Shown here piece by piece: positions 37,001-49,200 of a stretch of DNA of 64,000 nucleotides. A program made the translations under genes and the position numbers. This DNA is from Lates calcarifer (taxonomy: Eukaryota; Chordata; Actinopteri; Centropomidae). Below the pieces are notes generated by a model. It did not search any database, was not told where the DNA came from, and was given only the letters and a program-made list of their open reading frames with translations. Every line of letters starts with the position of its first letter. Positions within the stretch are counted from its first letter, which is position 1. Where the stretch lies: the NCBI RefSeq assembly GCF_001640805.2, contig NC_066853.1, positions 26,056,378 to 26,120,377 of the forward strand, written 5' to 3'.

Positions 37001-40000
37001 TAACTGTTTATGAGTGTTACACATCATTTTTTTGTTACATTTGGGCTATTATTTCCTCAGTGATTGTGTGTTGCACAGTGTATGAGTGCAACAGACGAAT
37101 CAGTGATCATCCCTCTGAGAGTGAGATATCATAGCAATGATGCATTTCAGATACATGTGATAACTTAAGGGTACAGCTGCTATAAACAGCACTGTTTAAT
37201 GCCAACTGGCCTGTAGCTGTGGGAGAACTTCACTGATGCAACACAAGTACAACAGCACTTCTTCTTTGCCGTACTTCACTTTGACAGGTGTAATGAGTGG
37301 TGGAGCAGGCACAAGTATTGACATGTAAACAAGCACTGCAGGGTGTATCTCTGTTCATTTATGGTGAGCTGTGAGTGGAAATGAAGCTTGTGCGTGCATG
37401 CTCAGTTTTACAATGATTGAGGCAGAACCAGGTGTGCTCGCAGCTTTACACCTGTACACATATATCTGCCTTTGTCACTTTTAGTTGTGAGTTTTAGGCA
37501 TCTGGCCATCTTGTCCTCTTCCCAGTTGTTGCTGTAAGTGGTTTTGGTCTGGTGTTTATGTGCGTTTCACTCTCTTTTCTGTATCCACAAAATTGGGGCA
37601 TAAGAAAGTCGAATATGTTGGCCACCTTCAGGACATATGTAACTAGAGAAGCAGACTTTTGAGGATCCAGACACTGAATTAGGACTCAGCAAGTCTAATG
37701 AAGGCTGATCCTGAGTAAAGCATAGAATAACTTTAAACAAATATAACTGTGAAAGTCATAGAACAAGTGTGCAGAGGGTGCTGTACATGACTTTAGAATG
37801 AGAGAATATGCCTTTCAGCGTTTTGAAGAATTTCATTTCAGTGAAGATGGCTGCTATAGATGTGATACTAAAGAATGTTTTTTTTTTCTGTAGCCCCCCG
37901 CCTTCACCACAGCTCCATCATTCCAGAACTGTGTTGCCAAGCAATGGTGAGGCCAGCAGCAGACATGCTCTGTACAACAGGGATGCTGTGGATAAGAGAA
38001 AAGGAGGAGTGGGAGGAGGGAGTGTGGACATATCCGCTGCCTCAATCAGCCAGCATAGAGATTTTACAGCTGACATGATCCCTTACCGGACTCACCCCAT
38101 TGATGGTAGAGACATAAAAAAGCTGTCTGAGCAAACAGCTGCAGCTTGCACTGTACAGGAGGTCAGAGGGACAGCCATGATCTCACGACAGTCCATTTCT
38201 GACGGAGAAGACCGGGAGAACGACAACCTCAGGTCAGACCAAATTACACTGAAAATGGAGAGGTGTAAAGGACAGAAGTGACAAAGGATTCTTTTCATGA
38301 TGTTTAAACTATGGGGTTCTGATAGTAGTAAACAGCAGATATAAAAGAATGAAAACGAGTAATGGTTTTAGCACAAATGACAAATTTGCTGTGAATTATT
38401 GGGAGATATTTGATGGGGAGATTGGAACGATTGAGTTATGACTCATTGTGTGGCTAGAGAGTGAATGTGAAGAGGCACAGATGGATGTTTTTCTTTTTCA
38501 TCCAATAATGAAATAACAGTGTAATCCTGCCGCTAAGATCCACTCTGTTGGTGCTGATGGAGAAGACAGAGCACAGAATTTATTGTTGTGTATCTGTCTG
38601 CTTGAATGCATCAAGAATACTGCTGCGTAATTTTTATAACAGTAAAATGAAGCTTAAAGTGAAGATATCCGTCTATCCGCCTGCCTGCCCAAACACAGAT
38701 TTCCTTTTTTGTTTCTTTTCAGGTTGCTGAGCAATGGAGGAAGCTCCCAGACAATCTGTCACAGCCTCAACATCATCAAAAACATTGGTAAGGAAAGGCT
38801 TGTCAAAGGGAGAGCACAGTGGTTATATTCCACCCACTTTTACCACCTCCAGAGCTGTTGCTGCAAAATCATCTCTTATTTGTGAATACGCAGGACTAAC
38901 ACACATGCAAACACAGATTTCTAATAAACAATCTATTAACCCCGACAATGTGGCTTCAGCACTGTCACTGACTTGCATTTGAAACTGCATATCTCTGACT
39001 GGTTCACCAAGGTTGAGTGCCTCTCTAAGCTGATAGTCTGGCAATGTTGACAGACTGTTCACCATGGTGTAGTTCAATGTGTACACAGGATAATGGTTAT
39101 TTGCAGAGATTAGTCCAAATTTATTCAAGACAGCAGTTTACCTGCAGGACTTTGGTAAACAATTTGAAAGGAAAACGCAGAGAGACTTATAAAATATCTG
39201 CAGTTTACAGATATACGTGCTGTTTCTCTCTCTCCAACCTGTGCATTTCTTTAGCTGTGTGTGCGTGTTTCACTCTCTCTTATGTAATTTTCAGTCCAGT
39301 TCTACGCCCACCAAAGCAATCTGCAGTATATGACTGAGGGAGATTATGCAACAGGCCCCTGTTGTTCAAAGTCACCTTCCCTCTTGATATACGCATAGCC
39401 AATGTTCCCAGAAAAGAGCATCTGTTCTTATCAGCAAACTTTCAACCCACCTGAAACTTGGTGAGCGAGACAGTATCTATGTGGCTCTCCAACCTCCGCA
39501 CTGACTGCCTTGCAGTAGAGTTAAAGTCCTACCCACTGAGGGCTAGCTGCTGTTTCACTGGCCTCTGTCCTATCATGTACAGTTTTTTTCTTTTATCAGT
39601 CCTTTTGAAAAAGCTGAAAAAAATGCTGGGGGTTTTGTATTAAGATACATTAATGGATAGATAGAGGACAGATATTTGCTAAAATGTAGGTGATCACAAA
39701 CAGCAGATGTCAACTTACTCAACACAACACATTCCAACTTCTTGTGTTGACAGGACATTAAAAAACAAATATACCAATGGAACGGAAGCTAGCCCAGAAG
39801 TATGGCAGGATCTCTGTGTCGATGTCACAGTGCTAACCAAGGCCTTTGCAAAAAGCAATGAGAAATTCCAAATGTACCTAATGCCTGGCTCATTTTCTTT
39901 TGACCCTTCAGCCTTCTTGTACCAGGAATACCGGGATACCTCTAAGCAGCAGGAGATCGAGCAACGGCGGCAGCGTGACAACCTCTCTCCTGAGGTTACG

Positions 40001-41197
40001 GCAGGGACCGTGGTGGCTGAGTCTGGTGTCATGTCCCCCCCAGCATTACAGCTGCAGCTGAGGAACAGTGCTCGCTCACTGAGCTTGTGGCAGAACCTGG
40101 AAGTCGTGCAGAACAGCGGCTTGCTCGCTAAGCTACAGCAGAAAGAAATCATAATGCAAGAGGTTAGTGAAAGAATTATACTTTCAATATATCAGAGAAG
40201 GACCTCACTGCAGACAAGAATGGGGGACATCAACCACGATTCAAACAGGACCTTTTGTTTGTAACAACAGAATGTGTGTATAAAGAGAGTCTTCCTGCCA
40301 ATTTGTCCCAGTGGCATTGCAAAAACAAAAAACGGTATATTTATTATTATATTATACTTGTAAAAAAATTTCACAGAGCCCAGAAAAATTAGTTTCATTT
40401 TTGTGTGAAGTCAATGAGCTGAGCAGAAAAACACAGGAGGGGCCAGTGAGGGACACTCTAATGCGTATGTTGCAGTGAGTGACACAATGCAGAAACAAAC
40501 TGGGAAGCCAGAGAACTTTTAGCTCATTTCATTCAAGTGAGTCGGCGCCAACTGTGAGTGTATTATCCAGTTTTTCATAATATATCATGGACAACAGGCA
40601 GAGGTGGTTCTTCTTTTAGGTTTTGGTTAGACAGTGTGTGTGTAATGAGACGGACAAAGATGAGGACAGCTCCAAAATCTGCTATAGCTTTAACAAGAAG
40701 AAAGAGAAGAAGACAGCACCGGCGCTGATGGATTATCTGCTGCCTTCACACCTGCATGTGGGGTGATATTTGAAACAGGTAAAATGTATTCAATTTACCA
40801 GATTTTTAAACTATAATTCTCTGTTTTTCTTTGTTCATTTCTGTGAATCAAACTACCTGGGTCTGTATGAAAATGTAGGATGACTTAGAGTTGAAGTCTT
40901 ACCAGCTATTTGATAGCTACAGCTAATGTAGCTACTATGACCTGTATTGTTGTGCACAATGAATCTGAGTTAAAATTAATATCTTCATGCATACTGCCAC
41001 CTCCCACAGGAAGTCCAGAGTAAGTGAAGTTGGCAGCTCATTAGAAGTCACATGCAGTTTTAAAAGCCATGTAATTAACCAAGAAAAGAGCTGATAAAGA
41101 GAAAGATGTCATGTTGGTCGTGTGGACTCCAGTCAACATGAAAATACAAATCAAAACAAGGCTAAATGGTGTGTGTGTGTGTGCGTGTGTGTGTGTG

Positions 41198-41239
<42 letters not shown>

Positions 41240-41254
41240 CGTGTATGTGTGTGT

Positions 41255-41285
<31 letters not shown>

Positions 41286-44200
41286 GCTGTGTCTATGCAG
41301 ACCATAGGAGGGGAGTCACTCTCCCCTTGCTCTCAGACTATAATGTGCTTTCAGACATAAGCATGTACAATAATCTCACTGTAATGTTAAAATACAGATG
41401 GAATGAGATATCAGAACCCATTTGCAAATCTAATTATATTACTTATTTTTGTGGTCAAATGATTTGACTCTGCCCATTTGAATCTATTTTTCCTATTTTA
41501 ACAAACAAGTTCCTACTGATTTCAAATGTTACTCAGAGTTGTCGCAAATGATTTGTATTTGTTCTTCAGTACAAAGGTATAAACATAATGTATTAACCAG
41601 CCATTAATACAGTTATACTCGTTGTTTGACCTTGTCCTAATGAGTTCTTTGTGTTTTCCAGGGGACAGTCAGTCTGGAGACCTACAAGGACCTCAGCCTG
41701 TTTAAATTTGAAAAAGCTGTGCTGACGGGAGTCAGGCTGTTTAAGGCATAAAAAGAGATTTATTAAAATGAAATGAGGATTTGAGTCATTTTTTTCACTT
41801 CACAGAGAATGATAGGATACTTGAAAACTAGTTAATTAGTCACATTTACATTGTTACATATCTTAATAGGAAATTTGATGTAAGTAATTTACATGACTTC
41901 TTACTGAGGTAGAATTTGTCATCTGAGCTTCTGATGAACAGACTCAGCAGGAGCACTCACAAAGCTGTTTGATTACAGTATGATTACACTCTATTAAAAT
42001 GTAAGCTGGCTCTAGTATCCACCTTCTTTGTGTAATTTTTAGTTATTCTCACACTTTGACCCATGCATTCAATTTTAAGCTTCAGTCTGGTGAACAATAT
42101 TTTTATCAGGTGGAGTAATTAAAGGCTCTCTGTGAAGTTTGATGAAGCGCTTATCATGGGTCCTCCTTTTGTTTACTGTGTATATACTGATGATGCAACA
42201 CATTCCTACCAATAGTGTCACAGTATTCCACTGATCAGTAAGTGGCAGAAATGTGCGACAAAACTGGATTTAAAATACTTTAAAATACTGTTTAATGATA
42301 GTACACAGTGTGTTTTGGTGACTGTGGTGAGAGTGACTTTTGTTCGTTTACAAGAAAACTCCACAGGACAGCTTTAATAGTTTAACTGAGTAATGATTCA
42401 TTACAAACTGTTCATTGTGTATGATCTTGATTCCAAATTGGACAGGTCGAGTATTAATGTGACTTATGAGATGCAAAATGACAGCTGCACGAGGCAGTTA
42501 CCAGTAAGGCTCAGGTTATACAAGCAACCATCTGTTATTGGTTTCAAATAAAGATTAGTAATGTCTGCAACCAAATGAAAAAAACAGTTCCAATTCTGCC
42601 ACTGAAAAAAAAGAAAAAAAAAAATCACTGAAAACTAAATAAATAAGGTAAAGCTGTTTATGTCATGTGATTTGACATACTCATATAACTATTGTGGTTG
42701 ATGTCTACCATCTTGTCAGCACCCAGTTTCTCTTGATAATTGTTGTCGAAACTGTATTCCAGAGGTGATTTAGAGGCTGTAGTTTGCAGTGTTAAACTGT
42801 GTAATGGACAAACTGTTGTACACCTTTTAGTAAAAGCAGAATGCAGTTCAGTGGCACCAAAAACTACAACCTCAAAACTGACAATTTAAACAAAAAATGG
42901 TTATTAAAACATTAGAACTGAAGGTAGAACTTACTGCAGGGCTGTTGCATTAGACTGAGTTGGTTTTTAGCAAGATGTATCTAATAAATTGGTTTGAGTC
43001 AGTATTGATAAATATTACATTTTCTGGAAGAATAATTGGAGAAATTGTCAATAATATAACCAGACAACGAATCAAACGCTAAAAAAAGCCATCAAGAGCA
43101 TATTTATAGATTTTAGATGCTTTAACTGCATATGTACAATTAACCAGGGTAGGTTACAGAAAGATGCTGATGCTTATGGTATGTGAGGCTGTTGAGGGCT
43201 CTACAATATGCAAGGCAATGGTCACATGACCAACCAAGGTGACCCAAGTTCTAGCACTAGCTCTGCTACATTTCACAAGTCATTCCATGCTTTGTTCAAC
43301 CAAGGACGAATGGTGTGAAATCTGAAGCTTGCACTCAGTGATTGACTTCACTGAAAAAAAAAAAAAAAATGTGTAATGAGTTTAAAGGTTCACTCACTAC
43401 CTTCCTACCTATAAGCTTTCTATAAGTGTGGAACTTCAGTCACATGACAACAGGTGGTCATCTTTGATATTTCTTAGCTGTCCACTGACTCTTGGATGAT
43501 GTTTGACCCATTCTCATGAGCAAAGTTCCATAGTTGGGTTAGCTTATGTAGTTACTGTTACTGTTACCAGAGGTCAAGAATGAACTTCCAATGCTAACAT
43601 TCCTCGTCCATAGTTAAATGCAGACATCATTTAAATCTGACAATTTTGGGGAAAAAAGAAAATGAGTCATACGTGCCTTAAACATTTATCCCTGCAGGAC
43701 ATCATAGTCTATCAAAATTTCATCATATCAACTGTTCACTGGATGTAGGGATCCCCATGCAGTCAGTATTAATGAGGCCTTATGGTTTGCTTTTCTGTCT
43801 AGGCCATGTTTGAACTTGTTACCTCAGAGGCATCCTACTACAAGAGTCTGGAAATTTTGGAGACTCACTTCCTGCGTAACCCTGTTTTAATCAACACTCT
43901 GAGCCAGTCTGACATGCACTTTCTGTTCTCCAACATTGAGGAAGTCATGAAAGCCAGTGAAAGGTAGGATACGGTCTTAATCTGATCAAACATTTTACCT
44001 GCAAAGTCCAGCATATTCCTGGATAATGGTCTCTTCTTATTTTCAGATTCCTGATGGATCTTGAGCACCGGATCGAGAAGTCTATTTTGATTTCTGATGT
44101 GTGTGACATTGTTTACCACCATGCTGTGGAACACTTCAGTGTCTTCATCAAATATGTTATTAACCAAGTATACCAGGAGAAGAACTACAGACGCATTTTG

Positions 44201-46182
44201 TGAGTAACTATTTTTATAAATACATCTGTTACAATTTACCTCCTTCATATGGTAGTAGTTGTTTGTGCAGTGGTATATGAGTCGTGTAGTCATTTCTTGT
44301 TGAAGCAAATGGTGTGATTTCTCAAAGTTCATGTTGATTTTTTGATATTGGACTGTACGTGTGTCTTTTGAAGGCAGTAAATAACTCGAGGCCCATGCTC
44401 AGAACAGTGCTGTGGCCTGCTTGACTACTTAATGAATACATGCTTGGAGGGAGAGGAACTGTGAGAAAGAATAATAGGCGTCATCTGTCATACATTGATG
44501 GCTTTTTTTTATGTCTGTGAATGTCAAGAACAGGTTTGTTTTTGATCATGACAAATGTGATGTGCAGGGTGTGCCTGGCTGTGAATATAATGCTTATGTC
44601 CCTCTTCATCAACCACACATACCTGAGAGTGAGAGTGTGACATTCCCATGCGTGGCAGAGGACAAGTGTCTCAGATGGCAGACACTGAATTGGACCTCTG
44701 CCAGCTACTAAAAAACCTCTAAGACCTGCTAGTTGTTTCAAAGTGAAATATGAAGCACAATGTGTTCTGCAATTCTTAAGGCCTGTGACAAGTTTATGAA
44801 CTAACATTTTGGAGATGCAGCACTAATAAATTCTATGAGATGTTTTGTAGATGTAAATTACATCATAATGAGTGCCAAGCCTAATTACTTGTCACATACA
44901 ATCACATCAGTGGGTGAGCTGCAATGTAGATATGTTAGTTATATCAGTTTAGGAAGCACATGCCTGAACAGTAGATGAAAAAAAGAATCCAGTGACCAAT
45001 TATTGTGTTACTTGGGAGGAGAAGATTTCTTTTTCACTGAATTGTAAAGTATGTTTCCTCCTCATGCAGCCTGGTAGATTCTTGAGAGGTTTTCACTGCC
45101 ATTCATTCCAGGACAGATTATTTCCAGGCTGCATATCATAAAGCAAAGGCGATTTGCTCTCATACTTCACAGTTAACAGGGGTGCAGGAGTAGGTTTTTC
45201 TGCAAAGCCTTTTTCACAGAAGACCTCAGGCACAAACCTACATATGTTTTTCTTACTGTGACCAAAGTCAGTGCTGGTCTTTAACAATTACGGTAAATAG
45301 AAACCCATCGCTGGCCTTGACATCATCTCTCATGTCACCTGGTTCAGGTGCTGGGTTTTAAAGCCGTTTGGCAGCGTTCATTTCTCAGGGAAATAGTGAT
45401 AAGGGTGTCACTGGGCGTCACCTCTGCTGTGTCAGTGACAGTAATTAGCGTAATGTTAAGAGAATACCAACATGAGACATTACAAACATCAGACTGACTC
45501 TTCGCCTCAAAATATTCACAGCGACTTTTACAGGTGAAGAAGCACAGAAGTTGAACAGTTCACTGCAGGAGACATAAACAGACTTCCATTCGGTCTGAAC
45601 ATGGGTTGAACATGGTGAAGCTGATCTGTAGTATTTTTGGTTGAGGTTGTTAAAAGCTCATCTGGCACAGATGGATGGTTTATGACTGAATTCCTCTGCT
45701 ACCTTTGAACTGTGGGACATATTTATGTGTTGCCATAGCAGCTTACGCCCTGTTGTTTCTGCTGTTGGGTTGTTTGCTAAGTGTGAGTGTTCTGTAAAAT
45801 CTCAAAGCACATTTATGAATTTATTTGAACTTATTTATCAATTATGAGTATGATCATTCTTTTTATTAACATTTGAGCCATCATTCCCCTGGTGTTAATG
45901 GTCTCTTCATTATATCCTGAACTGTGAAGCACTGTGACACAGACTAATCTCTGTTTTTTAAAGTGTTATCAGTTAGTCATTGATGGTCTCTGATGTTAAA
46001 AGATAATGTCTCAGAGATCAGCACCAGTGATTTTTAGCTGGTATTTGATGTTTTGTACTGCACATATTGATTTGAAAGAAATGTGATTCCAAGTTTGAGA
46101 ACACATTGGTGAGTCACACTGTTGCAGTGGGTGACATGCTCCTTCATTTACATGAACACACATGCTGTAATTTACTTCTAGT

Positions 46183-46223
<41 letters not shown>

Positions 46224-49200
46224 GCTGCTAGAAATATTCATTAGAACACCAACTGTGTATCAAGACATCAGCCATCTCAGATCCTTAGAGGGAGCCAGTA
46301 TCCTGCCAGTGGATGAGTGCCACAGACAGAGTAAGGAAGAGAGGGAGTGTTTGGTTTTGGTCTTTCATGGGATTTATTGACAATGGAAAAAATATTCAGC
46401 AGCTCTCTCCTTCAGGTGAACCAGGAAGTATGGGGATGCCTTACTACTAATACTGTACACAGCCAGTGTGATGCTTATCTGTGGGTGATCAGCAGAAAGC
46501 TGATGACATAGGTTAATGTAGCAATGTGTGTAATGAGTGTGTGTGTGTGTGCGTATGTGTGTAATGGAGCTGTATGATTGACCTAACATTGTATCTTAAT
46601 ACCACTGTCTCTCCAGGGAGGGAAACCAGGCATTTCGGGAGGCCATGGCTTCACTGGAGAACCATCCCCGTGTCAGGGGCCTGTCGTTTACCTCATTCCT
46701 CATCCTCCCTTTCCAGAGGATCACAAGGCTCAAGCTGCTCGTACAAGTGAGTCTGGCAACATGACTTAAAATTAAATATAGTATAGTGCAGTAAAATGAC
46801 AAGATTCAGCTGTGATTTTGGGGAATATTTTGAATATGTGTCAAAATTGCAGCAATAAATGGTTTGGTGCCACTGTTGAGGCTTTTTTGTTGTTTTATAT
46901 GACTTTGTTTCTATACACAGAACATCCTGAAAAAAGCGGAGGAACACTCAGAGAGGGAAGCAAACGCTATAAAAGCACACCAGCAGCTGGAGCAGGTGAG
47001 CATCAGTTAAGGGGCACGGCCCAGGTTGGGTTCAGAGAGGCTGGTGAGGATGGTGTCAACATAATGATATGACATGACATGTTATTATGTTGCCACACTT
47101 ATTTATCAACTGCATAGACTAATCACATGCATGCAAGAACATACTCCTGGAATAATACTATGTATCATGAATGGTGTTGCTGGGTTTACACTGAGATCAA
47201 AGATAAAATGGCTGCAGCCCTGATAACATTTGAACATGTACAAACAGCTGGGCAGTGTTTTAGTGTCTGACAGCCTCTCTGGTTTGTATGTCATGACAAA
47301 CCTTTGCACCTTTTTGATGCAGGGTTTGTTTCAGTCTGAAGGACTGGTGAAGCTAAGCACTTCTCCATATTACTGAAGGAGTAGCTCAGATGTGGGTTTG
47401 AAATTCATGTTCGTAGGCAGAATACAATGTTAGGCACAGTTTATAACCGACAGGTTTTACCCTTCCCCTATATTAAAACTTGGAGAGTCAGAATATGCGT
47501 CTTTAAGATCAAGACAAGGTCAAAACCCAGCTGGACTGTGTATGGTCAGTGTGCCAAACTGAGGATGTATTTGAAACCTGCTGTAAATACTTTCAATGTA
47601 GAGAACCTAAAGATGACATAATATGCTAATTAGCACATTCATGATGTCATCATGTCAGTATTTGCCAGCTCATACATGTTTTATTATTGCATGGATTATG
47701 TATTTGCATACACACAGCCTTTTGCACTGTATTTTGGCAGATACTTCTTAACTAGTTACATCAAGCCAGAGCTGTTCTTGATTTTTTAAAAATACATTCC
47801 ATAACATGACAACCAAGGTATAAGATATAAAGAGGAGAAAACAATATCATATGATGTTTCACGATTTTTAACTGATGGATATTTGTGTCTTCCTCAGATT
47901 GTGAAGGAGTGTAATGAGGGGGTGAGAAAAATGAGTCGCACTGAGGAGCTCATCAGCATTGAGAAAACACTGGAGTTTAAATCTAAGGTAAACTAAGTCT
48001 CATTCTCTAGTGTTTTCAACTGTAATGAAGTCACATGGTTTTGTTTTCATCATGGTATGCTTCGGATTTTGGGGCTTTGTGCCCATCATATATTTAATGT
48101 GGCATCCACCTGTATTCATTTCATAATATGGGGCCTTGTTTGTTGGTTGTAAAAAAGTGGGGAAAAGGGTCAGCACAATGTGTTAGTAACAGTCAAGCAG
48201 TGCTATGCAATAATGGTGCTAAGGATTAAGGGGATTTGTCCAGACTATAGCTGTGTCCCCATTTAGAGACCACCTTCACCAAGTCTGGATTTCAAGACTG
48301 AATACGTCAGATAAGTAAATAAGTCTCATTCCAAAGGCTTGAGAAATGCAGTTGTCTTTTGCCCTGTCTTGCCATTGGTTGGCGCAGATGGTAGGGTGTA
48401 CAAAATGCATGATGACGTGCAAACTTTGGTTAAGGTCAGAGAAAGATGGTGGTTTGGATTTGGTGTAGATAAACAGGTTGTGTGAAGTCACTGTGAACTT
48501 TTTCTGTATTAAAGTGGATCAGGATCTTTCGCTAACCTCAACCAAGAGCTGTGATCACTTGTAATAAAATGTGATTGAGGCTCAGTTTTAACAGTTTTCA
48601 GAATTGACAGAATTACAGAATATTGAGATCAAAGACCTTATTCTCATTATTTTTGAGTACTCTTTCTAAAGGTTTGTCACTAAGTTCAGTTTGGCTCTTT
48701 GTGATCAAGCTGTTTCCACACTAGTCAACATTTTTAGAAAAACATATTAAGAAAACAATACTAACTCTATTCGCCTCTTGGGAAACAGGATTATGTCAGG
48801 GATGCTACAGTCTGACCTGACTCACCGACCACAGCACTATTTTAACTTGACTGGTCACACGAACAAATGCACTTTACATCTACTAGTTAAACAAGTCTTC
48901 ACTGGATTTCTGTAATATCAAATGTGATTAAATGCAGACTAAAACAACAGAATGGCACTGTGTGATTTGGAACTTGGAAACATTACACTAAACTGTACTA
49001 TACTCATATCTTTTGACCTCTGTTTACTTCTGTAGTCTGTGCCCATCATTTCCCATTCACGCTGGTTGCTAAAGAAGGGTGAAGTGCAGTTAATGGCGGG
49101 ACCTAAGAGCACTAGGACCATGCGGAGTCGTAAGCTCTACCAACCAGTGTTCTTGTTCCTTTTTAACAATCTGCTGCTGGTCACCAAGCGCAGCTCTAGG

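Noticed and set aside
39715..40152. 145-codon minus-strand open frame
   Set aside because: Exact antisense shadow of RhoGEF exon 39754-40162, whose sense translation is clearly the real one.
40430..40790. Possible extra coding exon with a Lys-rich frame (KKKEKKTAP)
   Set aside because: Frames are short, stops are close and no phase-compatible splice pair with neighbouring RhoGEF exons was found.
43865..44332. 155-codon minus-strand open frame
   Set aside because: Antisense to two DH-domain exons of the RhoGEF gene and the intron between them; no domain in its translation.
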